The notes beneath the pieces were generated by a model. The model was not told the origin of the DNA, ran no database searches, and worked only from the letters and a program-made list of their open reading frames with translations. A program made the position numbers and the translations under genes. Source: Bacteroidota bacterium (GTDB lineage Bacteria; Bacteroidota; Bacteroidia; Flavobacteriales; Flavobacteriaceae). Taken from it: a stretch of 28,504 bases of DNA. The stretch is taken from positions 1-28,504 of the forward strand of contig JAEYZX010000096.1 in the NCBI GenBank assembly GCA_023427845.1. Reading direction: 5' to 3'. Below are positions 1-7,845 of this stretch, in pieces. The stretch's first letter is position 1; each line of letters begins with the position of its first letter.

Positions 1-296
1 CGCTAAAAGAGGAAGGAAACGTTTTGCTTCTCGATGAGCCGACGAACGACCTCGACATCAATACGCTGCGTGCGCTTGAAGAAGGTCTTGAAAATTTTGC
101 CGGGTGTGCCGTTGTGATTTCGCACGACAGATGGTTCCTCGACAGGATTTGTACGCATATCCTGGCTTTTGAAGGCAATTCGGAAGTATATTTCTTTGAG
201 GGTAGTTTCTCAGAATATGAAGAGAATAAGAAGAAACGCCTTGGTGGCGACATTACTCCTAAACGTATAAAGTACAGGAAATTGATCAGAAATTAA
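1..296 (+). CDS. ettA: EttA-type ABC-F translation factor, C-terminal part (partial)
   Basis: The reading frame is open from the window edge and ends at TAA 294-296, so only the last ~97 residues are present. They begin inside the second nucleotide-binding domain: Walker B LLLDEPTNDLD, then the H-loop region VVISHDRWFLDRICTHIL, then FEGSFSEYEENKKKRLG and a short basic tail. The DEPTNDLD plus SHDRWFLDR combination is the hallmark of ABC-F proteins, and the wording here fits EttA, the energy-dependent translational throttle that binds the ribosomal E site and gates the first elongation step by ATP hydrolysis. EttA usually has about 560 residues, so roughly five sixths lie upstream. A strong hairpin terminator follows the stop directly. 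Other ABC-F paralogues (Uup, YbiT) are possible but fit less well. Confidence 0.88.
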   Translation, partial: LKEEGNVLLLDEPTNDLDINTLRALEEGLENFAGCAVVISHDRWFLDRICTHILAFEGNSEVYFFEGSFSEYEENKKKRLGGDITPKRIKYRKLIRN

Positions 297-300
297 TTTA

Positions 301-327
301 ATCCCGGCGCACTTGCCGGGATTTTTA
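301..327 (+). terminator. Rho-independent terminator after ettA
   Basis: A perfect 8-bp stem (ATCCCGGC 301-308 with GCCGGGAT 315-322) with a 6-nt loop is followed by a T run. It lies 5 nt after the ettA stop and separates ettA from the kinase promoter at 345. Confidence 0.9.
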
Positions 328-344
328 ATTTCGGTTTATAAATG

Positions 345-352
345 TATATTTG
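345..352 (+). promoter_or_regulatory. Flavobacterial -7 element for the histidine kinase gene
   Basis: TATATTTG fits the Bacteroidetes -7 consensus TAnnTTTG exactly. It lies 18 nt before the ATG at 371 and directly after the ettA terminator. The -33 element is weak. The TTG at 350 lies inside this box, which argues against using it as a start codon. Confidence 0.55.
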
Positions 353-370
353 GAAACCAAATCTGAAATC

Positions 371-2563
371 ATGCCCCGATCCAGAATCCTGCTCTTGATG
401 CTGCTGTCAGTTTATTTCGCCTCCGCACAGCAGCAAGATTATGACCGAAAGGAGATCGTAAAACTTACCGACCAGGCCGAAGAATTCCTGACCGACCTGA
501 AATTCAAGGAATCGCTGCTATATTCTCGCGAAGCACTCAAACAGGCCATCGAAATTCGTGATTTTTATCTGATGGCAACTGCCTACAATACGATCGCCGG
601 AAATTTCGACGAACTATCCGAATACGATAAAGCATTCCAAAATTACGAGATAGCACTGTACTACGCCGGCAAAGCGAAGAGCGATACTATGGTTGGATGG
701 TTCAACAACAATTTAGCCAATGTATATTTTTTTGAAAAAAAGCAGTACAATAAAGGCCTGTACTATTATCAAAAAGCGCTTGAGGTTGCCGAACGGACTA
801 AAGATACTGCACAATCCGTTTTTACTCATTTGAACATGGCTTTGGGTTACTTCGAAATCGGTGATTATGACCAGGGTTATCCTCATCTCGAATATATAAA
901 CACCTATCATCCAAAGCATGGCGATCAGAGTACGGTTGTTTATCTGAACATGCTCAACGGAATTTACTTCGGCAATAAAGGTGAGAAGGAGAAAGCCGAC
1001 GCGTTTTTTGCAAAAGCCATAGACATCGGCACAAAAAACAAGGAATATTATGACTTGGCGTATACCTATCAGGAATATTCAAAATTCCTAAATAAAGTAG
1101 GCGACTTTGAGAATGCTTACAAATACCTGACGCTTTTCGACCAGATGAAGGATGAAATCTATGAAACCGGCAAACTTAAAAAAGCCGATGTCGAGGGCGT
1201 AAATATTGAAATAGACGAATACAAACGTGCCATCGATAAAATTGAACGCGAGAAACACATACAGGCCGCGAGCCTGCGTAAATCACAGATAATCGTGGTT
1301 TTGTTCATTGCAATCATGGCGGTATTGCTTTTGCTGCTTTTTACGCTTTACCGCAACAACAATTTCCGAAAGAAAAGCAATTCAAACTTATTGCTTGCAA
1401 ATTCGGAACTTAAAGTTGCAAAAGAAAGGGCCGAGGAAGCATCATTACTCAAAACGCAGTTCGTTTCCACAATAAGCCATGAACTGCGGACGCCACTTTA
1501 TGGCGTGGTAGGGATTACGAATATGATTTCGGATGAACACAAAGAACTGGTCAACAGTCCGCATCTGCAATCGCTGAAATTTTCCGCCAAATACCTATTG
1601 TCACTTGTAAACGACATCCTTCAGATCAACAAAATTGAGGAGAATAAAATCAAGCTTGAAAGCAATATCTTCAACCTATCCGATGAAATCGCGACAATTG
1701 AAAACTCTTTGCAGTTCATTGCGATCCGCAATCGGAACGTCATCAGCATGGATGTCGATCCAAACATTCCCGAATTCATGATAGGCGATAAACTCCGGCT
1801 TTCGCAAATCTTCATGAACCTTGTAAGCAATGCCCTTAAATTTACAACCGACGGCGAGGTCAGGGTTAGCGCGAAACTTACAAAGGTTATCGATACGATC
1901 AATTACGTCGAATTTAAAGTCATCGACAACGGAATTGGGATCGCACCCGACGACCAGGCTAAAATTTTTGAAAAGTTCGTGCAGATTGAGCGAAAAGAAG
2001 ACGATTATCAGGGCACCGGGCTGGGATTGTCAATTGTAAAAAAATTGATTGAACTGTTTAACAGCGAGATCCATCTAGAAAGCAGCGAAGGACGTGGTAC
2101 CACCTTTACATTTACGATCGGATTTGAACATGATCCGGCAAAAATGGTGGAAATTGTCAACAATATCGACGTCGATTTGAGTTCAGGGCAGCTATTTGAA
2201 GTCCTTGTAGTTGAGGACAACAAAATCAATCAAATCGTCACGAAAAAAATTATGGAGAACCATAACTTTAAGTGCCAGATCGCAGATGACGGATTTGCAG
2301 CAATCGAAATGCTAAAACACCATCAGTTCGATGTAATTTTGATGGATATCAACATGCCTGCAATAAATGGATTTGAAACTACGCGCAAACTGCGTGCAAT
2401 AGGCATCGAAACTCCAATCGTCGCGCTTACCGCATTCGATAAAGACGAGGTTGCCGAAGAAGCTTTGGCATCGGGGATGAACGATGTGATTAGCAAACCG
2501 TTCGAACCTGTTAAGCTATTTTCCATCCTGTCGCGGCAAATCCACAAAAAAAACGCTGATTAA
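371..2563 (+). CDS. TPR-sensor hybrid histidine kinase with C-terminal receiver domain
   Basis: With the ATG at 371 the protein has 730 residues. It opens with a signal peptide (MPRSRILLLMLLSVYFASA), followed by TPR-like helical repeats (about 25-270) that would lie in the periplasm, a short coiled coil, one transmembrane segment (about 305-328), a HisKA dimerisation domain with the phospho-accepting His370 in FVSTISHELRTPLYG, an HATPase domain (NLVSNALKFT, DNGIGIAPDD, GTGLGLSIVKKL), and a receiver domain with Asp659 in VILMDINMP and the conserved Lys in VISKPFEP. All catalytic residues are present, so phosphorelay from His370 to Asp659 is expected. There is no output or DNA-binding domain, and no partner response regulator or HPt gene is next to it. 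The ligand cannot be inferred. An alternative TTG start at 350 would add seven residues and spoil the signal peptide. Confidence 0.92.
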   Translation: MPRSRILLLMLLSVYFASAQQQDYDRKEIVKLTDQAEEFLTDLKFKESLLYSREALKQAIEIRDFYLMATAYNTIAGNFDELSEYDKAFQNYEIALYYAGKAKSDTMVGWFNNNLANVYFFEKKQYNKGLYYYQKALEVAERTKDTAQSVFTHLNMALGYFEIGDYDQGYPHLEYINTYHPKHGDQSTVVYLNMLNGIYFGNKGEKEKADAFFAKAIDIGTKNKEYYDLAYTYQEYSKFLNKVGDFENAYKYLTLFDQMKDEIYETGKLKKADVEGVNIEIDEYKRAIDKIEREKHIQAASLRKSQIIVVLFIAIMAVLLLLLFTLYRNNNFRKKSNSNLLLANSELKVAKERAEEASLLKTQFVSTISHELRTPLYGVVGITNMISDEHKELVNSPHLQSLKFSAKYLLSLVNDILQINKIEENKIKLESNIFNLSDEIATIENSLQFIAIRNRNVISMDVDPNIPEFMIGDKLRLSQIFMNLVSNALKFTTDGEVRVSAKLTKVIDTINYVEFKVIDNGIGIAPDDQAKIFEKFVQIERKEDDYQGTGLGLSIVKKLIELFNSEIHLESSEGRGTTFTFTIGFEHDPAKMVEIVNNIDVDLSSGQLFEVLVVEDNKINQIVTKKIMENHNFKCQIADDGFAAIEMLKHHQFDVILMDINMPAINGFETTRKLRAIGIETPIVALTAFDKDEVAEEALASGMNDVISKPFEPVKLFSILSRQIHKKNAD

Positions 2564-2580
2564 TACCAGCGTTTCTTGTT
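2546..2580. terminator. Bidirectional terminator inside the overlapping gene ends of the kinase and rhlE
   Basis: A perfect 8-bp inverted repeat, AAACGCTG 2551-2558 and CAGCGTTT 2567-2574, has an 8-nt loop holding both stop codons. It is flanked by eight A on the left (2546-2553) and TTTCTTGTTTTG on the right, so the hairpin is followed by U-rich RNA in both directions. The stems are read as the last codons of both proteins. Confidence 0.75.
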
Positions 2581-3807
2581 TTGTTTTGACGTAGCCGACT
2601 TTCGGGATTTGTGCGCCTTTCCGCTTCGGTTTGAATTTTTCTGAGGTTCGTCCGGTTCTTCAGCCCCGCCTTTCCACGGATACGGATGGTCGGTTATGGT
2701 TTCCACATCAACCTTTATCAACTTTTGGATATCTTTCCAGTACGGTGCTTCGTCCCTGCTGCAAAATGATAGCGCAATACCGCCGTTTCCGGCACGTCCG
2801 GTCCGCCCAATACGATGGACATAAGTCTCGGGAATATTGGGCAGGTCAAAGTTTATGACAAACGGCAATTGGTCGATGTCGATTCCGCGTGCGGCAATAT
2901 CGGTGGCAACCAGCACGCCAACTTCCTTCGCCTTGAATGCATCGAGCACACGCTGACGCGCGGTCTGCGATTTGTCGCCGTGTATGGCTTCGGCTGCGAC
3001 TCCTTTCTTCCGAAGCGCTTTTACGACGTTATCGGCACCGTGTTTGGTACGTGTAAATACCAGCACATCAGATAATTTTTCATTGCGGATCAGATGGTAC
3101 AACAACGCACGTTTTTCGGATTTGTCGACAAAGTAAATGCGTTGTTCTACTTTTTCGGCAGTCGACGATACCGGAGATACGGTAACCGTTGCCGGGTCTT
3201 TTAGAAACATTTCGGCCAATTCCCGGATTGCGATCGGCATTGTGGCCGAAAACAGCAACGTCTGACGGTTATGAGGCGTAAGCTTAACGATTTTCTTTAC
3301 ATCGTTTACGAATCCCATGTCGAGCATTTGATCGGCTTCGTCAAGTACGAGTGTATGCAAGTGATCAAGATCGATAAAACCCTGTTTGTGCAGATCGAGC
3401 AGTCGGCCCGGAGTTGCTATCAGTATATCGACACCTTTTCGGAGTACATCGACCTGCGGAACTTGCGACACACCGCCAAATATGGTAAGCTGCGTCAGAT
3501 TGGTGAATTTCCCGTACGTATCGAAACTCTGTCCGATTTGTACGGCGAGTTCACGTGTTGGCGTAATTACAAGCGCCCGGATGACCTTTGATTTTTTGGA
3601 CGAGCCTACCATACGGTGAAGCTGGTGGATGATCGGAATTGCGAATGCTGCGGTTTTTCCGGTTCCCGTTTGTGCGCAGCCTACCAGGTCACGTCCTTCG
3701 AGGACGATTGGTATTGCCTGTTCCTGTATGGGCGTTGCTTCGGTATAGCCTTCTTCAAAGACGGCACGTTGGATACTTTTGGAAAGTGATAAATCTTCAA
3801 ATAACAT
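2560..3807 (-). CDS. rhlE: DEAD-box RNA helicase, RhlE type
   Basis: This 415-residue protein has every SF2 DEAD-box motif in order: Q motif GYTEATPIQEQAIP (20-33), Walker A AQTGTGKT (45-52), PTRELA, GG, TPGR, DEAD (156-159), SAT (187-189), FTRTKHGA, ATDIAARGIDID and HRIGRTGRAG (331-340). The C-terminus is a short lysine/arginine-rich tail ending KQNKKRWY, typical of RhlE-like helicases, where it helps bind RNA. The family unwinds short RNA duplexes in ribosome assembly and RNA decay, and cold often induces it. The start is ATG at 3807, with a TATCTTTG box 42 nt upstream. The stop codon overlaps that of the convergent kinase gene by four bases. The DEAD-box assignment is secure; the RhlE subgroup is likely. 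Confidence 0.93.
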   Translation of the reverse strand: MLFEDLSLSKSIQRAVFEEGYTEATPIQEQAIPIVLEGRDLVGCAQTGTGKTAAFAIPIIHQLHRMVGSSKKSKVIRALVITPTRELAVQIGQSFDTYGKFTNLTQLTIFGGVSQVPQVDVLRKGVDILIATPGRLLDLHKQGFIDLDHLHTLVLDEADQMLDMGFVNDVKKIVKLTPHNRQTLLFSATMPIAIRELAEMFLKDPATVTVSPVSSTAEKVEQRIYFVDKSEKRALLYHLIRNEKLSDVLVFTRTKHGADNVVKALRKKGVAAEAIHGDKSQTARQRVLDAFKAKEVGVLVATDIAARGIDIDQLPFVINFDLPNIPETYVHRIGRTGRAGNGGIALSFCSRDEAPYWKDIQKLIKVDVETITDHPYPWKGGAEEPDEPQKNSNRSGKAHKSRKSATSKQNKKRWY

Positions 3808-3848
3808 AAATGCTGGATTGATATCTGTCTTAAGCGGCAGAATTTTTG

Positions 3849-3856
3849 CAAAGATA
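3849..3856 (-). promoter_or_regulatory. -7 element for rhlE
   Basis: Read on the minus strand this is TATCTTTG, an exact TAnnTTTG match, 42 nt upstream of the rhlE ATG. It lies in the 76-nt gap after hutG. No clear -33 TTG was found. rhlE is therefore probably transcribed on its own. Confidence 0.5.
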
Positions 3857-3883
3857 GGCTTATTTGCCCGATATTGATTTTGG

Positions 3884-4921
3884 CTAATTCTGTTTGGCGT
3901 TGGCCTTCATGAAGTCGGTTATGAGGTAGCCGATGAGCTTGCCGATCAAATGATTGTTTTTTTCGACATCAAGATCGGGTGCACCTTCGCAAATGTGCAG
4001 ATACGACGCATTTTCATGTTTTGCGAAATAGCTGACAAACTGCCGTAAACGTTCAACAGAGAATCCGCTCGAGGTCATCGCGCTGCTGGCAATTCCAGGG
4101 ACGGCATCCAGATCAATCTCGACCCCATATGGATCGCCGCCGATAAATTTTTCGGCTGCAGCCATTTCATCCGAAAACTTTTTGGCTTTCCGGATTGCAA
4201 TCTCATCATAAGTATTGTACTGTACGCGATCATCCATTTTACGGATCAAATCGATTACATTTTTTGAAGTATAGTTTTCGTGAAGTCCGAAAATAAAGTA
4301 CTTTTTAAGGAAGCCTTCCTCGTATGCGTACGAAAATCCGTTTCCACTATGACGCCCTTCAAGAATCCTGAAATCGGAATGCGCATCGAAATTGACTGCG
4401 TTGACGGGCTTTCCCTTTGCGAGGGCTGTCCCTTTAATATTTCCGTATGCGTTGTTGTGGCCGCCGCCGATTATAATCGGAATTTTTCCTGCTTTGACGA
4501 TTGAAAACACAATGTGTGCAACCTCCTTATCTACTTTTTCCACGATTTGGCTCAACGCAAGCCGGTCGCCAATTACATTGAAATCAAGATTTTTTGCAGC
4601 TTCCATTTCTTCAGAAACGTCGAGATGCCCAAGAATTGCGAGCTGATTTCCTTTGCAAAAGCGGTTGTGCTGGATGTTTGCGATACTTTTAATTGCCGTA
4701 CTCCATGCCGATGCGGCACCGGGGCGCCCGAAATTGGCGCGGACACCAATATCTTCAGGTATTCCAAAAAGTATGTATTTTGCAGTGGTTGTTTGTAGAA
4801 ATTCGATTGCGTCAGAATCCTTTGGAACAATCTGGATCTTTTCGCCGAATTTAATTTCGCCGCTGCGATGATTGGTCGCCCTGGCAAGGTCGTTTATCGT
4901 AAACGGCACCAACTTTTCCAT
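3884..4921 (-). CDS. hutG: Formimidoylglutamase-like arginase-family hydrolase
   Basis: This 345-residue protein has the ureohydrolase (arginase/agmatinase/formimidoylglutamase) metal-site motifs: IIGGGHNNAYG with His155, NFDAHSDFR with Asp179, His181 and Asp183, and EIDLDAVPG with Asp270 and Asp272. All binuclear manganese ligands are retained. In histidine catabolism formimidoylglutamase cleaves N-formimino-L-glutamate to glutamate and formamide. The specific call rests on context: hutI, which makes that substrate, lies on the same strand 1 kb away. Motifs alone would also allow agmatinase, arginase or another ureohydrolase. A TATTTTTG box lies 17 nt before the ATG at 4921. No signal peptide is present, so the enzyme is cytoplasmic. 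Confidence 0.8.
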   Translation of the reverse strand: MEKLVPFTINDLARATNHRSGEIKFGEKIQIVPKDSDAIEFLQTTTAKYILFGIPEDIGVRANFGRPGAASAWSTAIKSIANIQHNRFCKGNQLAILGHLDVSEEMEAAKNLDFNVIGDRLALSQIVEKVDKEVAHIVFSIVKAGKIPIIIGGGHNNAYGNIKGTALAKGKPVNAVNFDAHSDFRILEGRHSGNGFSYAYEEGFLKKYFIFGLHENYTSKNVIDLIRKMDDRVQYNTYDEIAIRKAKKFSDEMAAAEKFIGGDPYGVEIDLDAVPGIASSAMTSSGFSVERLRQFVSYFAKHENASYLHICEGAPDLDVEKNNHLIGKLIGYLITDFMKANAKQN

Positions 4922-4938
4922 AAATGAAATTTGAAAAT

Positions 4939-4946
4939 CAAAAATA
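4939..4946 (-). promoter_or_regulatory. -7 element for hutG
   Basis: On the minus strand this reads TATTTTTG, an exact TAnnTTTG match, 17 nt before the hutG ATG. The match lies in very AT-rich DNA, so chance is a fair alternative. The -33 element is not clear. Confidence 0.4.
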
Positions 4947-4949
4947 CTA

Positions 4950-5002
4950 TATTAATATAAACTTTCGTTAAGAAGATTGTTGTAAACCATTATTAATATA
5001 AA
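4950..5002. repeat. 12-bp direct repeat in the hutG / coiled-coil gene divergent promoter region
   Basis: TATTAATATAAA occurs at 4950-4961 and again at 4991-5002, start to start 41 bp, about four helical turns. Each copy contains the palindrome TATTAATA. The second copy runs into the -7 box of the plus-strand gene. This could be a paired protein-binding site or a chance AT-rich repeat. Confidence 0.45.
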
Positions 5003-5006
5003 TTTG
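4977..5006 (+). promoter_or_regulatory. Promoter of the coiled-coil protein gene (-33 and -7)
   Basis: TTG at 4977-4979 and TAAATTTG at 4999-5006, with a 19-nt spacer, match the flavobacterial TTG / TAnnTTTG promoter. The ATG follows 27 nt after the -7 box. This is the best complete promoter in the window. Confidence 0.65.
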
Positions 5007-5033
5007 TTAAAATCTAACCAATAATTTACTACT

Positions 5034-5909
5034 ATGGAAAATCAAAATAGCAGCTCCAAGCTAAAAGCGATTATCGTGATCCTGGCCATTCTTCTTGCCG
5101 GAAGTCTCGCCTACATGTACAAGATGAGCAGCGATGCCAAATCGACCCAAACTGGGCTTGTAAAAAAAAAAGACGACGTGATGAAGGATCTTGTTGCGTT
5201 GAAAGCGACCTACGATACCGCAATTGCCGAAAATACTTCAATGTCGGATGAGCTGATTGCCGAACGCGAAAAAGTAAACCAACTTATAAAAGATCTTGAA
5301 AAAGCAAAAGGTGATGTCGCAACGCTTTCCAAATATAGGAATCAGGCGCGAAACCTTGAGGCCAAAATGAAGACGCTGATGCAGGAAATCGCAGTGCTTA
5401 AAAAGCAGAATGCCGATTTGACCATCGAACGTGATACTACGATCGTTGCTCTTGGAAAAGCACGTACTTACAATGATACGTTGGTAATCCAAAATGAAAA
5501 TCTGGCAAAAACGGTTGAAAAAGGATCTAAAATTACTATAATGAACCTGCGTACGACTGCAGTTAAGCAGAGAAACTCCGGTAAACAGATCGAAACCGAA
5601 AAAGCGAGCCGCGCCGACAAACTTAAAGTATGTTTTTCACTGGCTGAAAACCAGATCGCGAAATCGGGCGACCGTATTTATTATGTACAGATCATCGATG
5701 CTAAAAACAATGTGGTTGGCGAAAAACGTACCGAAAACTTTGGTGATCAAAGCCTGACCTATAGTTTTACGACTACGGTCCCGTATAAAAATGAATCTGT
5801 TGATGTTTGCGAATTCGTAACCAGCAACGACTTTGCAAAAGGAAACTACTACGTGAACATATTCGACAAAGGGAACCTAGTTTCAAAAACAACGTTTTCA
5901 CTGAAATAA
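5034..5909 (+). CDS. Membrane-anchored coiled-coil protein of unknown function
   Basis: This 291-residue protein has a short polar N-terminus, one transmembrane helix (about 11-28, AIIVILAILLAGSLAYMY), a long heptad-rich coiled coil (about 35-175), and a C-terminal domain (about 195-291) rich in beta-strand pattern that ends KTTFSLK. The topology suggests a cytoplasmic N-terminus and a periplasmic coiled coil and C-terminal domain. I recall very similar conserved hypothetical proteins in other Flavobacterium genomes but no function. Two cysteines in the C-terminal domain (in KVCFSL and DVCEF) could form a disulfide. It has its own promoter and a strong terminator, so it looks like a single-gene unit. 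It lies between hutG and hutI on the opposite strand; nothing ties it to histidine breakdown. Confidence 0.85.
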   Translation: MENQNSSSKLKAIIVILAILLAGSLAYMYKMSSDAKSTQTGLVKKKDDVMKDLVALKATYDTAIAENTSMSDELIAEREKVNQLIKDLEKAKGDVATLSKYRNQARNLEAKMKTLMQEIAVLKKQNADLTIERDTTIVALGKARTYNDTLVIQNENLAKTVEKGSKITIMNLRTTAVKQRNSGKQIETEKASRADKLKVCFSLAENQIAKSGDRIYYVQIIDAKNNVVGEKRTENFGDQSLTYSFTTTVPYKNESVDVCEFVTSNDFAKGNYYVNIFDKGNLVSKTTFSLK

Positions 5910-5926
5910 AAGATAGAAATAAAAGT

Positions 5927-5953
5927 AAAGGGTCCGATTGGACCCTTTTTTTA
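5927..5953. terminator. Terminator shared by the coiled-coil gene and hutI
   Basis: A perfect 9-bp stem (AAAGGGTCC 5927-5935 with GGACCCTTT 5940-5948) with a GATT loop is followed by seven T on the plus strand. On the minus strand the same stem is followed by ACTTTTATTTC. The plus-strand T run overlaps the hutI stop codon. It is strong for the plus gene and plausible for hutI. Confidence 0.88.
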
Positions 5954-7189
5954 TGCAATACGGTTTCCTTCAATGATAACCTGGTCAATCAGGTTACTGC
6001 CAAATGCATAAGGAAGCTGGTAAAAGGACGTAATTGGTTTTGTGATTATAAGGTTTGCCTTCTTTCCGATTGTGATACTGCCGTGAGTGGCCGACAATCC
6101 CATTGCATAAGCTCCGTTAATTGTTGCCGCATTGATTGCTTCCTCGGGCGTCATTTTCATTTTGATGCATGCCGTCGCTACCACAAAATTCATGTTTCCC
6201 GACGGTGTCGAACCCGGATTGAAATCGGTCGCCAGTGCAAGCGGAAGTCCGTTTTTCATCATCTCACGTGCAGGTGTATACGGAATGCTGAGGAAATACG
6301 AACATGAAGGCAAAGCCACCGGCATGGTTTGAGTATTTTTTAGAATTTCGATGTCATCCGAAGTCATCACCTCAAGATGGTCGACCGAAAGTGCCTGATG
6401 CTTCACGCCGGCTGCAATTCCACCGATGGCATTGAACTGGTTGACATGAATCTTCGGAACAAGTCCGTAAGCTGACCCAGCATTCAATATTTGCTCGGTT
6501 TCTTCAATCGAAAAATAGCCGCTTTCACAAAATACATCAATGTATTCGGCGAGGTTTTCGGATGCGATTCGCGGCAGCATTTCATCAATCATCAAATTGA
6601 CATAACCTGAATGATCATTCTTGAATTCTTTCGGAAACGCGTGGGCTCCAAGAAAAGTTGCTTTAATTGCGATAGGGTAGTCGTGTTTGAGCCGTTTAAT
6701 CACGCGAAGCATTTTGAGTTCGCCTTCAACCGAGAGCCCGTACCCGGACTTGATTTCGACAGCTCCCGTGCCAAGCCGCATCACTTCCTCAAGACGCACT
6801 TTCGACTGATCATACAATTCGTCTTCGGAAGTTTCATTTAATTTCTGTGCAGAATTCAGGATTCCGCCGCCGCGATTGGCGATTTCCTCATACGAAAGTC
6901 CGTTGATCCGGTCTACGAATTCCTGTTCGCGATTACCCGCGTAAACGATGTGTGTATGGCTGTCGCACCACGCGGGAAGCACAATTTTTCCTGTTGCATC
7001 GATGGTCTGGTCGACCGTTTGAACCGCTAAATTTTCCATCGGGCCAAAGCCGGCAATCAGTCCATTTTCGATAAGTAGAAATGCATTTTTTATCGACGGC
7101 AATTCGGCCATTTCAGAACCCGAGACTTTCGAGACCGAAGCTTCCCGGACCTGCAGTAATTCCTTGATATTCGTAATGAGTAGGCGCAT
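5951..7189 (-). CDS. hutI: Imidazolonepropionase
   Basis: This 412-residue protein matches HutI in length and motifs. Metal ligands of the amidohydrolase barrel are visible: DSHTH (His78, His80), His248 in KIHVNQF and Asp322 in ALATDFNPGS, with His271 in SVDHLE. EIKSGYGLS (145-153) is a typical HutI substrate loop. The enzyme hydrolyses 4-imidazolone-5-propionate to N-formimino-L-glutamate, the third step of histidine degradation, and feeds HutG encoded at 3884-4921. hutH and hutU are not in the window. The ATG at 7189 is followed closely by the conserved N-terminal strand LLITNIKELLQV. The promoter is not clear: TACATTTA at 7202-7209 on the minus strand is one base off the -7 consensus. Confidence 0.96.
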   Translation of the reverse strand: MRLLITNIKELLQVREASVSKVSGSEMAELPSIKNAFLLIENGLIAGFGPMENLAVQTVDQTIDATGKIVLPAWCDSHTHIVYAGNREQEFVDRINGLSYEEIANRGGGILNSAQKLNETSEDELYDQSKVRLEEVMRLGTGAVEIKSGYGLSVEGELKMLRVIKRLKHDYPIAIKATFLGAHAFPKEFKNDHSGYVNLMIDEMLPRIASENLAEYIDVFCESGYFSIEETEQILNAGSAYGLVPKIHVNQFNAIGGIAAGVKHQALSVDHLEVMTSDDIEILKNTQTMPVALPSCSYFLSIPYTPAREMMKNGLPLALATDFNPGSTPSGNMNFVVATACIKMKMTPEEAINAATINGAYAMGLSATHGSITIGKKANLIITKPITSFYQLPYAFGSNLIDQVIIEGNRIA

Positions 7190-7239
7190 ACTATTTTTCT
7201 GTAAATGTAAATTGGAATTTTAAAAACTCCTATCTTTAG

Positions 7240-7358
7240 TCACAATTAATCAATATGCCCGAACTGCGTTGGCATAACGGTTATTACATCGTTTGGTCGG
7301 TGATGATTTCAGTGTGATCGGAATGGTGACTGATTTCAAGCGCAAGCAGTGGTTTTAA
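7240..7358 (+). pseudogene. corA: Remnant of a CorA magnesium transporter C-terminus
   Basis: Starting at 7240 the plus strand reads SQLINMPELRWHNGYYIVW, then SVMISV and a TGA at 7315-7317. Shifting frame at 7317 restores IGMVTDFKRKQWF and a TAA at 7356-7358. CorA proteins end with MPEL, an aromatic GYY segment, the second transmembrane helix and a basic tail of the form FKRKKWF, so both pieces together match the last ~38 residues of CorA with one frameshift (two extra bases or one lost). A TAG at 7237-7239 closes the frame upstream, and the rest of the gene is absent because hutI begins at 7189. There is no start or ribosome site, so I infer a decaying fragment left by a deletion. Confidence 0.75.
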
Positions 7359-7844
7359 CTAAAGCGGCTTGTACTTTTCGGTCCAGTCGGTCGATTTTAG
7401 CGACGAAATCCGATTTTCTTTGTCCATCGTTACCCGCAGTTCCTTATTCGCGATTTTCTTGGTATAATGCGCTTTGTATCGGTAAATGGTACTCTCACCA
7501 TTTTTTGGACGCCAAACTTCAACCAGGGTCAAATCCTTGAAATCACCGTATTTTAGTCGAAATTTCAAACAGGTTTTTGTAAGCCGTGCTTCGGTGGTAT
7601 TTTGGATAACACTGGCAGTCGCCTCTTTGGAGGTAAAAGGCTTGAACCGCGATGTATTACAGGTCATCAAAACCCGTTTGCCGAGTTCATACGCTTTTTT
7701 CTTTTGCTGCGAATCGACTTCTGTAAGTTCGACTTTTACAAATTTGGTTTCTGCTTCAGGAGCTTTAGTCGAAGCTGTCTTCGACTTTGACTTACAGGCT
7801 GAAATTATCAAGAACAAGCAGAGTAGGGGAAGTAATTTTTTCAT
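7359..7844 (-). CDS. Lipoprotein of unknown function
   Basis: This 161-residue protein has a lipoprotein signal peptide: MKK, a hydrophobic core LLPLLCLFLI and lipobox IISAC, with the lipidated Cys17. A short Lys/Ser/Thr-rich linker follows, then a compact domain (about 40-161) with alternating strands such as LTLVEVWRPKNGES and TIYRYKAHYTKK. The protein should sit in the outer or inner membrane facing the periplasm. I do not recognise the domain; its shape is loosely like small NTF2/SnoaL-type folds, but that is a guess. The start lies one base after the stop of the M23 gene, so it is the last gene of a three-gene operon with that protein and the flavoprotein. Its stop directly abuts the corA remnant. 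Confidence 0.82.
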   Translation of the reverse strand: MKKLLPLLCLFLIISACKSKSKTASTKAPEAETKFVKVELTEVDSQQKKKAYELGKRVLMTCNTSRFKPFTSKEATASVIQNTTEARLTKTCLKFRLKYGDFKDLTLVEVWRPKNGESTIYRYKAHYTKKIANKELRVTMDKENRISSLKSTDWTEKYKPL

Positions 7845-7845
7845 T

